From: Selaginella tamariscina
Lineage: Eukaryota > Streptophyta > Lycopodiopsida > Selaginellales > Selaginellaceae
DNA length: 64,000 nucleotides
Assembly (NCBI GenBank): GCA_003024785.1
Contig: PUQB01000063.1
Span: 650,641 to 714,640 of the forward strand
Direction of reading: 5' to 3'
The position numbers were made by a program, and so were the translations under genes. Of this stretch, positions 47,746 through 60,640 are shown in pieces. Under the pieces are notes generated by a model. That model did not search any database. It saw only the letters and a list, made by a program, of their open reading frames with translations, and was not told the DNA's origin. Position 1 is the first letter of the stretch; each line of letters opens with the position of its first letter.

Positions 47746-48376
47746 TGTTTAATTAAAAAATTAAGTTAATTAAAATAATAATCAATAAAAATTGTTTTAT
47801 ATTACCTTATCACTAGTCTCATAGTTATCTATCCCTAGGTCAGAGGCCCCTCTAGAATATTTGTCCCTTGTGAACCCCATTAAATAGTTATCTCTTCTCC
47901 ACAGGAGCTACAGGCAGCAGAGGACTTGTTAAGTCGTTTACTTAAGCTAAATCTTCAGAAGGTAAGCAATTGATACCAAAGAATGTTTATTTACCTTTAA
48001 TTCTATTGTTGGAATCGCCAAGCCAAACCACCATTGCATAAATTCTGAGGTGGTTTTTGTGATCTCTTGGTGGTGCTTGGCTCATTGATCCCTTTACCTT
48101 GTTGTGCAACTGTCTGGGAGCAACGTCACTTTTTATATCCTGTTGTATGTCATTGGGAAGTTCATCACTTTTCATAATGAGTTTCTTGCCATCCACATGT
48201 ATGTCATTGGGAAGTTCAGATGCTGTCTCTTGATTTATGCGATTAAGAGCTTCTAGCGTGGACGGCGTATTTTTTCTATGCTTCTTGGCCGAATGAATCC
48301 TCCTTTACCTTTCCTTTGTGCACAAACCCACCTAGAAACCTTTCAATTCCCGTGGAACAAATGAATCCTTACGCAT
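47746..48376 (-). pseudogene. inositol polyphosphate 5-phosphatase, copy E, internally deleted
   Basis: The minus-strand ATG at 48376 opens exon 1. The exon encoding KKLIMKSDELPNDIQQDIKSD follows (48090-48196). The LRIYA residues before the TWNMNGK motif are joined directly to VVWLGDSNNRI at about 48034, deleting all the middle exons. The next exon is inverted at 47923-47994, and the RDQL-type exon is at about 47850-47920. It lacks the catalytic N-terminal half and cannot be functional. Confidence 0.8.
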
Positions 48377-48962
48377 GTTTTGCATATAGGGAAGTATAAA
48401 GAAAAAAGGCCCAATTTATACTACCAGTTTAAGTTTTGTGACAACTGCGTGAAATACGGGAACACTTTGTATTTTATTATCACGTAAGGTATGAGAAGAT
48501 GCCACATATATGCCACACATACATGTACAGGCGTATACGCGTTTGTCTTTGTCGTCACCGGCCATACATGTACAGGCGTATACGCCCCTGTTTGTCTTTG
48601 TCGTCACCGGCCATTGAAAAACCACAAACTCAAATTTTATATTAATAGGATTTTAGCTTTTGACACTGTCAAAAGCTAAAATCTACAAATGCAACATTAT
48701 GTTCACCTAGTTTTAGTTATATCTACATAACTCATTGATCCTAGACATCCGAATGATTAGTTTGTCATAATTTATGTTAATGACCGTTGGCTAGTAATTA
48801 ATTCATTCTAACCCATCAATTGGCATTTGAGAATAAACTACAAGGCAAAGAACAGGTATGAGTTTTATAAACACACGTGAAGCGTGAGTGGGAACTCTTG
48901 GTACTTTGCAGTAAAATATAAAATTCCAGTCCGTATGATAAGCAAGTTACAAGTTGGGTATA
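48377..48962. other. upstream region of 5PTase E, shared with the LRR-5PTase spacer
   Basis: Reverse-complement match to 22560-23040 and 30000-30600. Contains the minus-strand TATA box at 48414-48420. The match ends at GGGTATA, where a copia element begins. Confidence 0.65.
48523..48612. repeat. tandem duplication carrying the GGCGTATACGCC motif
   Basis: A unit of about 45 bp, from ACATGTACAGGCGTATACGC through GTCGTCACCGGCCAT, occurs twice, giving copy E two copies of the palindrome (48530-48541 with its last base changed, and 48575-48586). The other 5PTase copies have one. Confidence 0.85.
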
Positions 48963-49119
48963 TGTTAAGAATATGTGCCTTATATAACATGAGATTAAGT
49001 GACCGGTGGTGTTCATGTTCAAAAGAAGTTGAAGACGTACAGACTTATTTATATATATAATCAAAGTTGTTTTGTGACAACAATAAGAAGAGAAATAGTT
49101 AAGTAATATATATTTCTCA
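48963..49119 (+). repeat. 5' LTR of the decayed copia element
   Basis: Starts TG and ends CA, just before the primer site and right after host sequence GGGTATA. There is no partner to confirm the ends. Confidence 0.65.
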
Positions 49120-49122
49120 ACT

Positions 49123-49134
49123 TGGTATCAGAGC
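49123..49134 (+). other. primer binding site of the decayed copia element
   Basis: TGGTATCAGAGC, an exact match to the common site for the 3' end of initiator Met-tRNA. Confidence 0.9.
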
Positions 49135-49152
49135 GTGAATGAATAATTATGG

Positions 49153-49629
49153 ACATAGTTACGAACATGAACACGGAACACGAAAATGAGTCTCAAATTT
49201 TAGAACCCGACCACGGAACATAATGGCTCACCAATATTCTAGTAAATATTCTAGTGAATATTTTAAGAATATGCTATTTTTAAATTATATTATTCTAGAA
49301 ATATGCTATTATTTATTATATTATTCTTAGTATTTTTATTTGCAAACTACTTCACTCAAATATCCTACATCTCAACCCTAAACCCTAAACCCTAAACTAG
49401 TTATGCGCCCTAGAAAGAATATTCTGTGAGTATATTTTATTGAGAATATTCTAAATAGTGTTTCATGTTATGAACACAGGACTTGATCCCGGTTGTGGTC
49501 GTCAGGATCACAGCTCGTGTTCGTAACATGAAACACTGTTCACTAACACGGCCATGGGAACACGACCCATGGCTGTATTCATGAAACACGGTGAACACAG
49601 CCAGGATCCTGGCTTTGTTCGTAACTATG
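49153..49629. mobile_element. MITE-like insertion nested in the copia leader
   Basis: The ends are a perfect 14-bp terminal inverted repeat, CATAGTTACGAACA and TGTTCGTAACTATG. The flanks ATTATGGA and ATTTTGGG agree at six of eight bases, as an eroded 8-bp hAT-type target duplication might. Inside are many shorter inverted CACGG/CCGTG words, an AATATTCTAG-rich core and a telomere-type run. There is no transposase gene, so it would be non-autonomous. Confidence 0.6.
49374..49398. repeat. interstitial telomere-type repeat
   Basis: Three and a half units of AACCCTA (plant-type telomere repeat TTTAGGG on the other strand) within the MITE-like insert. Confidence 0.85.
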
Positions 49630-49639
49630 ATTTTGGGAC

Positions 49640-50400
49640 CATGGCAACTTCATCATGAGGAGACATGGTTGAGGTCTATGATGGAAAGGGTTTCCATGGA
49701 TGGTCAATGTCTCTCCAGTTTTATCTCATGGAGAAGGGCATATATGGGAGGTTATTAATGGCTCAGAGATCCCTTGGAAAATTCTATCATTTGGACACTA
49801 GTAAAACATCAGTAGAGAACTAGAAGGCTCTCAAGAATGCTCTTGGGAAGGAGAGCATGGCAACTTTAGGGTCCCTGAAGGCTTTTTCAAGTTGACTCAG
49901 GGTCCAAGTGAGTTAGCCTTGTCCTACTTGAGTAGGATGAGAGATACAGTTCAACAGATTGATAGTGTTTAGGGCACACGAACTCCTCAGACGGACATTG
50001 AGGCTATGCTAAAAAAGGGATTACGTAGTGGTTTGGTGTCATTGCTTAGGACCTGTAGTATTGTACAAGGAGGATTCAACTTCCATAGAATTTGGCTAGA
50101 CCTGGTCAATATCAATGCTGGAGAACAAACTGACAACAAGGCTAGGGAGTAGATCCTATACTCAACTTCGTTTGAAGGAACCTCTAGCAAAGGTGGAAAG
50201 TGAAAGAAGAAGTTTAAGACGTCATCTAATGGCAAGAAAACTGTATGGGATCAACTTGGTCAAAGAACTATTGAACCACCTCCAGGAGCTGCTCCAGGTT
50301 TCAGCACGAGGAAGGGACATTGTAACAAATGTAAAGAGCCCAGTCATTATGGACATGAGTGTCCCAAGTCACACAAGGCTTTAGCTAATATCATCTTGAT
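49640..50400 (+). pseudogene. copia gag relic with zinc knuckle
   Basis: Gag-like text begins MATSS at 49640 and meets a stop at once. FHGWSMSLQFYLMEKGIYG and LKNALGKESM follow in broken frames. A complete zinc knuckle, CNKCKEPSHYGHEC (CX2CX4HX4C), is encoded at 50321-50362. Confidence 0.75.
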
Positions 50401-53400
50401 GATGCACAACTTAGATGACAGGGTAACCAGACAAGATGTCATTTGGTTAGACCATGTAGTAGGTCAACATGTAACCTCTTTGAGGCAGATTCATTTTAAT
50501 CTCCAGCCATGTAGAGGCAAAGTAGTCATTGGAAATGGTGTAGAGCTAGATGTAATAGCTCAAGGTACCATAAAGATCAAGCTTCCCTCCAAGTCTAGAG
50601 CAATTGTACACATATCTGAGGTCTTGCTACTACTCAAACACTACTCTATGTGGAGATCATTTATGAGCATGGTTTTGAAATTGTCATCTCTCCTTGGAGA
50701 GGTTGTTTTCTTGCACACCAGGTGCATGGTAAGGTTGCAGATATCATTCGAGTTGGCAACTTGTTCTGTGTGCCTTGCACTGTTTTGGAAATAGTAAATC
50801 AGGTTGTATTAATCAACATGCCATACACAAGCTCAAGGATCAAGACATGGTGACATGTTTGAAAATCCAGCCATCATCTTTGACATTTTGTGAACATTGT
50901 GTTCATGAGAAATAATATAAGCAGCCTTTTAATAGTGAAATGAGCTCTTGAGGCTCTCGTCCTCTTTTGAGATAATTCACACTGATATATGCAGTCCTAT
51001 GCAGGTGAACTCACTAGGTAGGAAGCACTACTTTATTTCCTTCATAAACGATTATTCCCGCAAAGTGGTGGTGAAGTTCCTTGCATGCAAAGGTGAGGCG
51101 CTGCAGAGTTTCCAAGCATTCCATGCAATAGCAATAGTTGAAACTAGCTAGTAGTTATGTATCCTCCGTAGTGATGGTGGGGGTGAATACTTGTCACATG
51201 GTTTTGCAAATTATTACAAAGCACATGGAATAACAAGACAAGTTTTTGTGTCTTATGCTCTTGAGCAAAATGGCATTGCAGAGCACATGAATCATAGGTT
51301 TGTAGTGTGTGCTCGTAGCATGCTATATGACTTAGGTTTTCCTAAGACATATTGGGCAAAGGCAGTCGGTATAGCTAGCAGCTTACTTGCGTAATTGGGC
51401 CCCTACTTCATCTATGCAACAAGGCAAGTCACTAGAAGAGTTATGGACAAGACGCAAGCTAGATGTGTCCAATTTAAGGATTTTTGGTTGTCTAGAGTTT
51501 GCACACATTCCTAAGTAGTTATAGCAGAAGCTGAACTCTAAGACGAGGATGGCGGCTCTACTTGGATACAGTCACCAAAGTAAAGTGTATAAGCTGCTAG
51601 CCCTAGATAACGAGGAGTTAATAAAATCCCGAGATGTAATTTTGAATGAAACTCGTATTTATGGTAACATGCTATTAGGGTAACATGAAAATCTCGCTGT
51701 TCGTAGATGCCGAAAGTGATGGCAAGGAGAAAGTGATACATTCTACAAATCAGGAGCAAGGAGGAGCCTCGCCTTTAGGCTCAGTAGAGGCAAGGATCCA
51801 GCAAGACAATAGACATCCTCAAGTTGTTGCTCCCCTTTGTCGCTCCACTAGAATTCCAATTCTCATAGAGAGGGGCAGCAAACATCGTGAGGAAATAGCT
51901 CTGCAAGCAACTCGTGTAGCATCTAGAAAGGAGGCTATGAGATCTCATGCAGAAGCAGAGCCTCAACCACAGCTCGAGTTGTTCTTCTTTGCAACAGATG
52001 CCCAAGACGTGCATTTTGTGCCAAACAGTTACTACCAAGTACTAGCACAGTTACCTCCTAAAAGAAAGGTAGTGAACATGAAGTGGCTGTTTAAGATCAA
52101 ACCAGACATATATGGTCAAGCATGCAGATTCAAGGCATGCTTAGTAGCTCGTGGCTTCTCATAAGTAGAAGGATTGATTTTAAAGAGACATTCTCACTAG
52201 TTGTGAAACTTACCTCAATTCATTTGCTAATGGCGTTAGCAATGGAGTTTGACTTAGAGGTGGAATAAATGGACGTCAAACAGCCTTCCTTAATGGCTAC
52301 CTCAAAGAGAAGGTTTAGGGACTATGCCATAGGGTTTTGAGTTTGAGGGGTAGAGATCGAGCTGGTATTATCAACTCATAAAATCCCTATACGGCTTGAA
52401 GCAAAGTCCATGTGCATGATACGAGAGAATAGAGAGAATCTCAGCTAGTTTCCATAGGAGTACAACGGATACCAATTTTTACATCAAGTTGCTAGGAGAT
52501 AGGTTGATCATCGTAGCTATGTATGTCGACGACTGCATAGAACTTATGATCACGACCAAGAAAGAGTTTATGGACGAGTTTGATATGACTGACCTTGGTA
52601 AGATCAACTATTGCCTAGGTATAAAGGTACAACGAAGCAGTGGAATGGTACAACTGTCACAGCAGCAATACGTGCATAATATCTGAAGAAGATTTAACCT
52701 CAACAAGATAAATCTAGTTGTTACTCCAATGCAATCAAATTTGCATTTGTCAAGAGAAATGAGTCCAACGATTGAACAAGAGAAGCAACAAATGACAGTA
52801 GTTCCTTATCGCCCAATGGTAGGTAGTCTCATCTATCTAATGGTTTGTATGAGGCCAGATATTGCTTTTGCCATCGGATAAGTTTCTCAGTTCATGGAGA
52901 ATGCTGGTTGGGAACATTGGTTAGCAATGAAGCGGATCCTAAGATATCTCAAGGGAACATAGAACTTTGAGTTAGTGTATGAAAGGAGTGTAGCCCTTAG
53001 ATTAACCGAATACTCAGATGCAGATTTTGCAGGAGACGTTGACATGAGAAAATCCATGTCTGGTTATTATTTTAGTCTTAGGAGTGGGCCAATAAGCGCC
53101 AACAAATTATTGCACTTTCAAGTATTAAAGCAGAGTATATAGCCATGACAACAACTACTTAAGAAGCTATTTGGTTGAGGGAGCACCTCTCAGGTTTAAT
53201 GCTTCACTAGCAAGGACCTACTCTCCTTAAGTGTGACAATCAAAACGCCATTGTGCTAACTAGGAACCCACAGTACCATTCTAGAACGAAACATATTCAC
53301 GTATGCTTTCACTATATTCGTGAGCAAGTGAAGGATGAAGCAATACGTTCCAACTGGTTGATATTTTTACAAAGGCTTTACTGCCAGCCACCTTTAACCA

Positions 53401-53430
53401 ACACAAAGCTTCATTGGGAGTTGTTCCTAC
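50401..53430 (+). pseudogene. copia pol relic
   Basis: Protease-side text (VVIGNGVELDVIAQGTIKIK, about 50515) is followed by the GAG-pre-integrase region (CEHCVHEK, about 50885) and integrase with IIHTDICSPMQVNSLG and YFISFINDYSRKV (50960-51070). Then come LRSDGGGEYLS, EQNGIAEHMN (51160-51300) and LRIFGC-like text. Reverse transcriptase follows with VVNMKWLFKIKPD, the YVDD box (52522-52533) and MTDLGKINYCLGIKV. The RNase H end has NPQYHSRTKHIHV (53260-53300). Stops and frameshifts recur in every domain. Confidence 0.85.
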
Positions 53431-53573
53431 AATGGAAGTCACATAGGCTGTGCAGACCCCACAGAAAAGGTGGGGCAGAGCAGTGCAGACGGACAGAAGC
53501 AGCCACGTGCAGCAGTGCTACATGATGGCGACCATGTAGAAACCAGATGGTAACCATGTCATATCAGTATTTC

Positions 53574-54093
53574 ATTGTCATGGAATAAAAGAAACAATTT
53601 GTGCTTATAATTAGTATACAAATTCTTATTTATACTGTCGAACTATATCGTTTTCATCGACAACACAACAACTCCTTAATTTGGTCACTGGATAATGAAG
53701 CTTATTCTTATTTTTATATTAATCTCCTATTGATTGAAACTAACTTTATATATTTATTAAACGAAAAAAAAATACTGCACAATATTCTGGGTCCCATATG
53801 CACTCGACGTGGGTTGGATAATATTAATTATATTATTAAACGATTGACACACACTCATGATATGCTAGATATGCCTCCTTTTTCTATAGTGAACGCCCCT
53901 TGAGCACCAATAACGACATCTATGTGTATGAAAGTGTGTGGATAAAATAAACAATTTTACTGAACATTTCATATATATACCTGTACATAGTTATGTACGC
54001 CTAAAATATGTGAGAATTCATATTTATAAACACACACACACAGTTATGTACGTCTCTAGTCCACACATAAAATACATGTAACCTTTTTCCTAT
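53574..54093. other. inverted LRR downstream spacer
   Basis: Reverse-complement match to about 22000-22510 (for example TGTCATGGAATAAAAG and the ACACTCATGA...TGCCTCCTTTT stretch). No gene. Confidence 0.65.
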
Positions 54094-54690
54094 TTAATTT
54101 AGTACGTGGCCAAACCCCATCTCACTGATCATCATCTTAGGTGGCATATGCAAATCACTTCTGTTTTCCAATGGAAGACCACATAAATCCAAATTTCTCA
54201 AAGAGCACAAATTACTATTAAGGGTGATAAACCGACCTCCACTTGGAACGGTTGTCTTTTGAGACATTGAACCCATGAGGTTCTAAATTCCTTATGGAGA
54301 TAAGTCAATGACACTGCATTTGCAAGATCAGCAGGCACGGTGCAAAAAGCCAAGGTGTAATTCTCTAGATTTTCAAGTTTGGCTGGTAAATCCTCAGTCA
54401 CCCCATGATGTGAAATGCAGGTCCAAGGAAGTTGCTGCTGCTTGAGAGGATGTGCACTCTAACTCATAACTGCAATTAGTCTACAGGAATGCTGGATTCC
54501 AAAGAAAAAGATGTTGGTGCTGCTGGGTGCTGCTACCGGAAAGAGTTGGTTGTAACGAAGGATTAGTACTTACGAAAAGGTTTGTCAGCTGACTTGGTAT
54601 AGCACTGAAAAGAACCCCAAGTTAAGTCCCTTGAGATTCTCAAAGTTACCCAAGCGCGCAGGAATTATACACTAACAATTGCAAATCTGT
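54094..54690 (-). pseudogene. fragment of a second LRR gene, inverted copy
   Basis: Counterpart of 21400-21930. Minus-strand text includes ITLNSNLCSLRNLDLCGLPLENRSDLHMPPK, a C-cap CGLPLEN with its Cys retained, and PAKLENLENYTLAF with PADLANAVSLTYL in another frame. Only the last repeats and the C-cap are present. Confidence 0.65.
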
Positions 54691-55149
54691 ATAATTTAAT
54701 AAGAAAATTCAAGAAAAATCGCCTAAGCATTATTAGTGTTTGATTTAGAGGATTAACATTTGCAAACAAAACAGGGAATAAAAAACAAACCAGGCTTCAC
54801 AACACTTTCCTCCAAACAACCATCACCGTATAGACACATGAGATCACTGAGAAACACAATCTTTCTCTTAGACACACCTACGACCGCCACACACACAACC
54901 ACCATTACCACACCAAGGTATTCTCTTTCTGACACATACGCATTACTATAAATTACATCTTGCAATTATAATTATATTATTATAAATTATAATTATAAGT
55001 AATTGCAAAACTGGTATTTTTTTAACATTGGGTGGTCTTACGATGGGTTGTTACTAACAAAAATAAATAAATAAAATTTATTAAAATTCTGATTGTGATA
55101 CTAATATTACAAACCAGCTCATAAACATGCAAACTAAAGTACATGTGTT
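54691..55149. other. LRR3 downstream spacer
   Basis: Inverted match to 20940-21400 and 29130-29640. No gene. Confidence 0.55.
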
Positions 55150-57720
55150 TATTCCACACTTTCAAAGTTTGTACTCTGAGACAAAGATGATGAGCTCCCA
55201 GATGTTGAACTTTGATTCTGTAAATACGATCGTTTTTAAATACTTGTTAATATATTTAACACCAAAGTAGAAATAACCTCCCAACACCCCTGGTAAGAAA
55301 GCAACTGCAAGTCCCATAACAAACCCATTAACAACCGTAAAAATGGTAGCATTATCACTGTTTTCAACAACTGAAATAGTTGGGGTGGGAAGTTACACGT
55401 TCTGTTGAGTGGGAGCCCACAAAGACCTGGATTTCCTTCAAACCAAGAAGCATCTAGCGTGGGAAGTTGGCCTCCACTGGGAATGGACCCGGTGAGATTG
55501 TTGTGAGATACGTTGAAAACTGTGAGAAAGCTCAGAGTCGCAAACTCTTCTGGAATATTACCCACTAAGCTGTTATTAGCAATGTCAATAAAAGTAGTGA
55601 AACTGCATTTGCAAGCTGAGGAGGGATGGAACCAGAGAGCTTATTGTTGCCAAGCCGTAATATTTGTAAACTTACAAGTTTTCCAAGTTCCGCTGGTATT
55701 ACCACTTAACAAGTTGTCACCTAAATCAAGCTGAGTTTAAATTGATTAACGTCATATGCAGGCCATTGATGTCAGAATTCAAGGATGTTGAAATTGCACA
55801 CGTCGCAAGTAATTTTTCTTCTTTGTCGGAATACGTTAAGATTTTGATAAAGAGACAGGTTGCCAAGTTCTCGTGGTATAGTTCCATGGAAATTATTACC
55901 ATGCAAAGAAAATGACCATAACTTACTACAGTTGGCAAACCATGCAGGAATAGTCGACTCAAGATTGTTGTAACCAAAGGATATTATTTGTGCCGAAGAG
56001 CATAGCTGAGGTGCTAAACTGTTTGGGATTGGTCCACTTAAGCTGTTATTATCAAGAATATATGTTGGATTGTACCAGAAATACTATCAGGGAGACTGCC
56101 ACTGAACTCATTATTGTCCATTGTCAAAGACACAAGGTTGGACAAATTACCAATGGTATTTGGAATTCGACCATGCAGAGAGTTTGACTTAAACAATACC
56201 TGCAAGCTTGTTAAATTGGATATATCAGAGGATAATCCACCTGAAAGCTTATTATACTGCAGAGATAAAATTTCAAATGAGCCAGATTTACAGTCGGTCG
56301 GGTATATTGCCAGTAAGCTTGTTCTCACCCAAATCCAACTGCTCGAGCTTGTTTAGATCCCCAAACTCTCTGGTATAGTTCCGGAAAGGCTGTTATTACT
56401 TAAGTACAGCTGCTCGAGGTTCTTTAAGTTCCCCAGAGACTTTGGAATTGTTCCAGTAAGTCCATTAGTACTAAGGCAAGTCCCTGTAAATGCACAAGAT
56501 TATTTCTATAAAAGTTTCATTTAAATGCTTTACCTGAAGATTTTTGATATTGCCCATGCATTCTGGTATTCTACCAACAAGTTTGTTGCCCCATATGTAA
56601 AGCTCAACCAATGAACGAATATTGCATACATTACTTGGAATAGAACCTTGAAGTTGACACTCAGAAAGATCAAGGTATTTTAACGCTGGAAATCCTTTGG
56701 TTTTAAACAAAATATGAAGTGTATTATTCAAAGGATTAGCTCCGGCAGGAAATAGATTAATTTGGGGAGATGTCCCAAATTACTTGGTCTTTGCATGGTA
56801 AAATTATTCAAAGAATCTCTAGCCATGTTAATTATATAACTTGGATATGCTGTTTGGTACCTCTCCAGAAAATGAATTGTTACTAATGTCAAGCTCCTGT
56901 ATAAAATAATTCATAATTAATATTTATTAAGCATAAAAAGATACTAGGATATTACCTGAAGGTTTTTTAAATTACCCAAACATTCTGGTATGCCAACGAG
57001 ATTGTTGCTCTGGATGTAAAGCTGAACTAGTGAATGAAGATTACATAATTATCTGGAATGGAACCTTGAAGTTGACACTCAGGAAGACGAAGGTATTTTA
57101 ACGCTGGAAATCCTTGGTTTAAACAGAATATGAAGCTATTATTCAAAGGATTAGCTCTGAAAATAGATTAATTGCGAAGATGTCCCAATTTACTTGGTTT
57201 TTGCATGGTAAAGTCGTTAAAAGCAATGTCTAGCCACGTCAAGATTATACAAGTCGGATATGCTGCTTGGCAAATCTCAAAAAATGAGTTGTTATTAATA
57301 CGAAGCTCCCGTAAAGTGCTACTGTTCATGAAATTAGATAATTGAACCAGAAAATGATTATTTGAGAGATCAACAACTTGCAAGCTGGATGAAAGGGTGG
57401 CACACCAGGATGACAAGGGTGTGCCACTTAGATTGTTGCTAGAAAGATTGAGAACTTTAAGAGATGGAAGATCGCACCAAAATGGCCAAAGCTTACCAGA
57501 CAATTCAGAATTGTTTAAGTAAAGTTCTTGCACTCTCTGCTGTTGCCAGTTGACACCTTTCCATGATTTTAATTCCATGCTAGTATTCCAACTTGTTAAG
57601 GCTTTGGAATCGCTACCTAATTTATTTTAATAGTCAGTAACACTGATGCATCATAATTAATTGAAATAGCAGCAACACCAATTATTAAAGTACTAAAAAC
57701 AGCACTAATATACTCAACAT
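55150..57720 (-). pseudogene. LRR receptor-like protein 3, inverted
   Basis: Minus strand, start at 57720 (MLSIL...). The N-cap is intact around MELKSWKGVNWQQQRVQELYLNNSELSGKL, where LRR2 is broken. Repeats follow (LKVLNLSSNNLSG, YLDLSECQLQGSIPSNV, LVELYIWGNKLVGRIPECMG, FSGSLPDSISGTI). The C-cap has a good CGLPLNRTCNF, then VVNGFVMGLAVAFLPGVLG-type membrane residues in another frame, and a short Ser-rich tail to TAA (plus-strand TTA 55150-55152). Introns lie at about 56478-56535 and 56897-56957. Frameshifts near 57600, 57245-57290, 57120-57160, 56750-56830, 56300-56400, 56200, 56060, 55780, 55590-55710 and 55390. Confidence 0.85.
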
Positions 57721-58395
57721 GTTTTGGAAATTTGTCACAAAGTGTAGACTAAGACAAAGTTTTAAATTCTTTAACTAGATGATTTATCACTTTCAGCATG
57801 TGAGTCTTATATATTTGATTATTATTTACAATACTAAATATTTAACTTAATAATAATTTGATTAATTCGATTAAGATTTTATTATTATCCTAGACTAGAG
57901 GTTGAACTAGTATTAAGACTAAATCAAAGTAAACTTAGATGCTAAATAAATATTTTAATCTATTTATTGTAGATGCGTTTTTTCCTTTGATTATATATAT
58001 ATATTATCTTTCGTTGATTTTTTTATTCAAATAATCTTTCTCTTTCAAAGAAATCAATATCTTGCCTAAGCCAATTTACATATCATGAGCATCCTTAGTA
58101 AGTTTTAAAAGATTAATATATAAATTTGATATGGGAGTATATAATAAAATCCAAAATAATAGACTTAATAAATAGTTTTCTAAAGGACTATATTATATTA
58201 TAGTTGACATACTATACTGTATTATAGTCGATTAATATGTAACTGCATGCTAATATAATCATTTTTGTATGACATAATTATATTAAATATAGATTAGCTG
58301 AAGTTTTGAGTAAAGATAACAACCGTGACAAAATAGCGTGTGTAACTTAAAAGGAATATTATTTTTTAGTGACTCTTGAAGAGTTCTTGGGCCAA
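57721..58395. other. inverted LRR upstream region
   Basis: Reverse-complement match to about 13420-14090 and 25880-26540, including TGACTCTTGAAGAGTTCT. The homology ends at about 58395, marking a duplication boundary. It presumably holds a former LRR promoter. Confidence 0.65.
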
Positions 58396-60640
58396 GACAC
58401 TGTTAAACTTCTAAAATTCTCACTAATACATCATCAATAATTTGGTCAACACGATCCACACAGATACGCAGGCAAGGATGGTTAACCTGGAGAATGTTGT
58501 TCACTATATAATTAGAGAATGTTGCACACATAGTGAACAACATGTAATACTGCTACGGATCTTGTCATGGCAGCAATACACATAGTATTGCTCATAAAAT
58601 ATACTCATGTTTTAAATGTGATAATAATAAAATATAATAATGAACACGGGATATCCTTTTTCATCTATATTTATCCATTTGCTATTATAATCACTATGTA
58701 CTCGTATCCATCCTAACTAGTTCTCCTAACCATCTGTTAGCTATATCCATCTTAACTACTTATCCTAATTGTATATTATCCTTATTCATAATATGGTCTT
58801 GTCATATCCGTTTTAACTAGTTATTTTAATCCTCTCTTATTCATATTTAAATATTTTTTTTAATTTAATTTATTCCTCACAATTTATAATACAATTGTGA
58901 TTTACCCAAAATTTTCTCATATATGTTATTTTTATATTTTTCTTTAAAATATTTATAAAATATTCATGTAATGAAAAGATACCTATCTAACATCCCAATT
59001 TAAAATGAACATATCCATTTGACTTAGTAAACATTCGTTGTCTTCATTATTGAGAATGTTAACCAACTTAGATTGTGTAATTGATAATTAAGTGTTTAAA
59101 ATTCTTTTTTCATTAATTATTCTCTTTTTTCCATCTTAAATCAATTTCGCTCTCCGATGATATTTAGTGTCTTATGTGCCACCATTAATTTCATTCTCCC
59201 ACTATTCAAGTATATATTAAAAGCATTGTCATTAAGAATGTGTTGATGGGCAAAATTTATTTTGGTAAGTCACATAAGTGAATTTGAAATTGCTTGTTAA
59301 ATAAGGATGATCATTATTGAATCCATTTTTAATAATGCATACAAAAACATAATTTTCACTTTGAACTTTTTAACAATCCGTAATGCATGCAACAATACCA
59401 TCTATTCTAAATTAAATAAAATTAATAAAGGTAATAAGAAAAATTAATTCAAATGTAATAATTATTCAAACATTATTAAAAGAAAACACTACCTATAGTA
59501 TAGGTGATTTGTGAACACTTTATCAATTTAGCTTTATTAAAAGTATTCACAACAAACATTATATATAATGTGTGATTTCTTGTGTTAAATTTATGTTAAT
59601 AACATCATAGATAACAGGTAAAACAAAGAAGTATTATATGACTTTTCAAATTCAAAACTAACTTCATTTATGTAATTTCAAAATACTAGTGTGTTTTTAA
59701 AGTTATAATGAATTCTTTCAAGACTTGCATATTGTTGCATGTTCTCAAATTTATTTCGTTTAATTCAGATTGAGAACTATAACTATTATGATATTAAATA
59801 ACTTTACCTAGTCGTAAGACATGCTTTTTATTTTATGTTTTATTATAATCATCCAACCTTTAATTGATGACATCTATCAAACATGCTTCACAACGTACTT
59901 GTTTTAGATTAACGCATATTTATTTCAACTAACAAAATTTGGGGCTATTGTGTCTTTCAATTTTATTTTTTAGACATTTAATAATGCATACTCGGTGTGG
60001 ACAATGTTTCATTATAAAAATTTAACTAAAATGATGAGCTAGTTTTATCATCACACTATGCCTAACACCACATTATCATTTGTAGCAACATCAAATGCTT
60101 TCATGTTCTTCCTCCCAATGGTTACGCATAATCATCATAGAAAACTTTGTATATTGTACTAAGCACATTCAATAGACTTTTAATATGGTGAATAAATAAA
60201 ATCTCTTCTCACCAAAGCATGTCTTATGCACTCCATTGAGCACCATCGTTTGATAAGCCCATGTCTTATGTAGTTTTGTATCATGCTGAACATTCATTTG
60301 AGGTCACTCCAATATTTTAGAATAATAAAAAAATATTTTAGACGTGATAAAAATTGATCATGCATTCAATATTGATTAGGATGCTAGTCTATTCAACATT
60401 TATAAAGAAGAACTCCATGAGATATTCACATTACACTATGTGTGAATTAATAAGATTATTCAAACTTAATATTTAAAGGCAACTCAAGAACACCAAAGGC
60501 TTTTGTGTTGGGATGCAAATGCTATTCATAATTTAACAACATTGAAACATTATCATGGTATGCTAAGTGAGGTGAATTTGGCTAAACCAGTGTTCATATT
60601 TCTTAAGATTTGCAATTGTCACCATCGATATGAAAGTCAA
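58396..60640. other. AT-rich DNA without recognisable features
   Basis: Single-copy-looking AT-rich sequence. A degenerate set of TATCC(A/G)T(C/T)(C/T)TAACTA(G/C)TT words at 58700-58850 suggests an eroded tandem repeat. No gene. Confidence 0.5.

Larger units (their letters stand above)
48963..53570 (+). mobile_element. decayed Ty1/copia element, 3' LTR missing
   Basis: A 157-bp LTR (48963-49119, TGTTAAGAATATG...TCTCA) is followed by a perfect primer site and then a polyprotein with copia order and many stops. No second LTR is found. The sequence changes at about 53570 to the inverted LRR downstream spacer, and about 100 bp of that spacer are missing compared with 22500-22620. The 3' LTR was therefore lost with a flanking deletion. 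Much older than the copia element at 14668. Confidence 0.85.

Noticed and set aside
54753..54965. Valine-rich minus-strand open frame (MVVVCVAVVGVSKRK)
   Set aside because: The GTGTGT-rich spacer is repeated at 21200 and 29420 with different frames broken, so it is not a gene.
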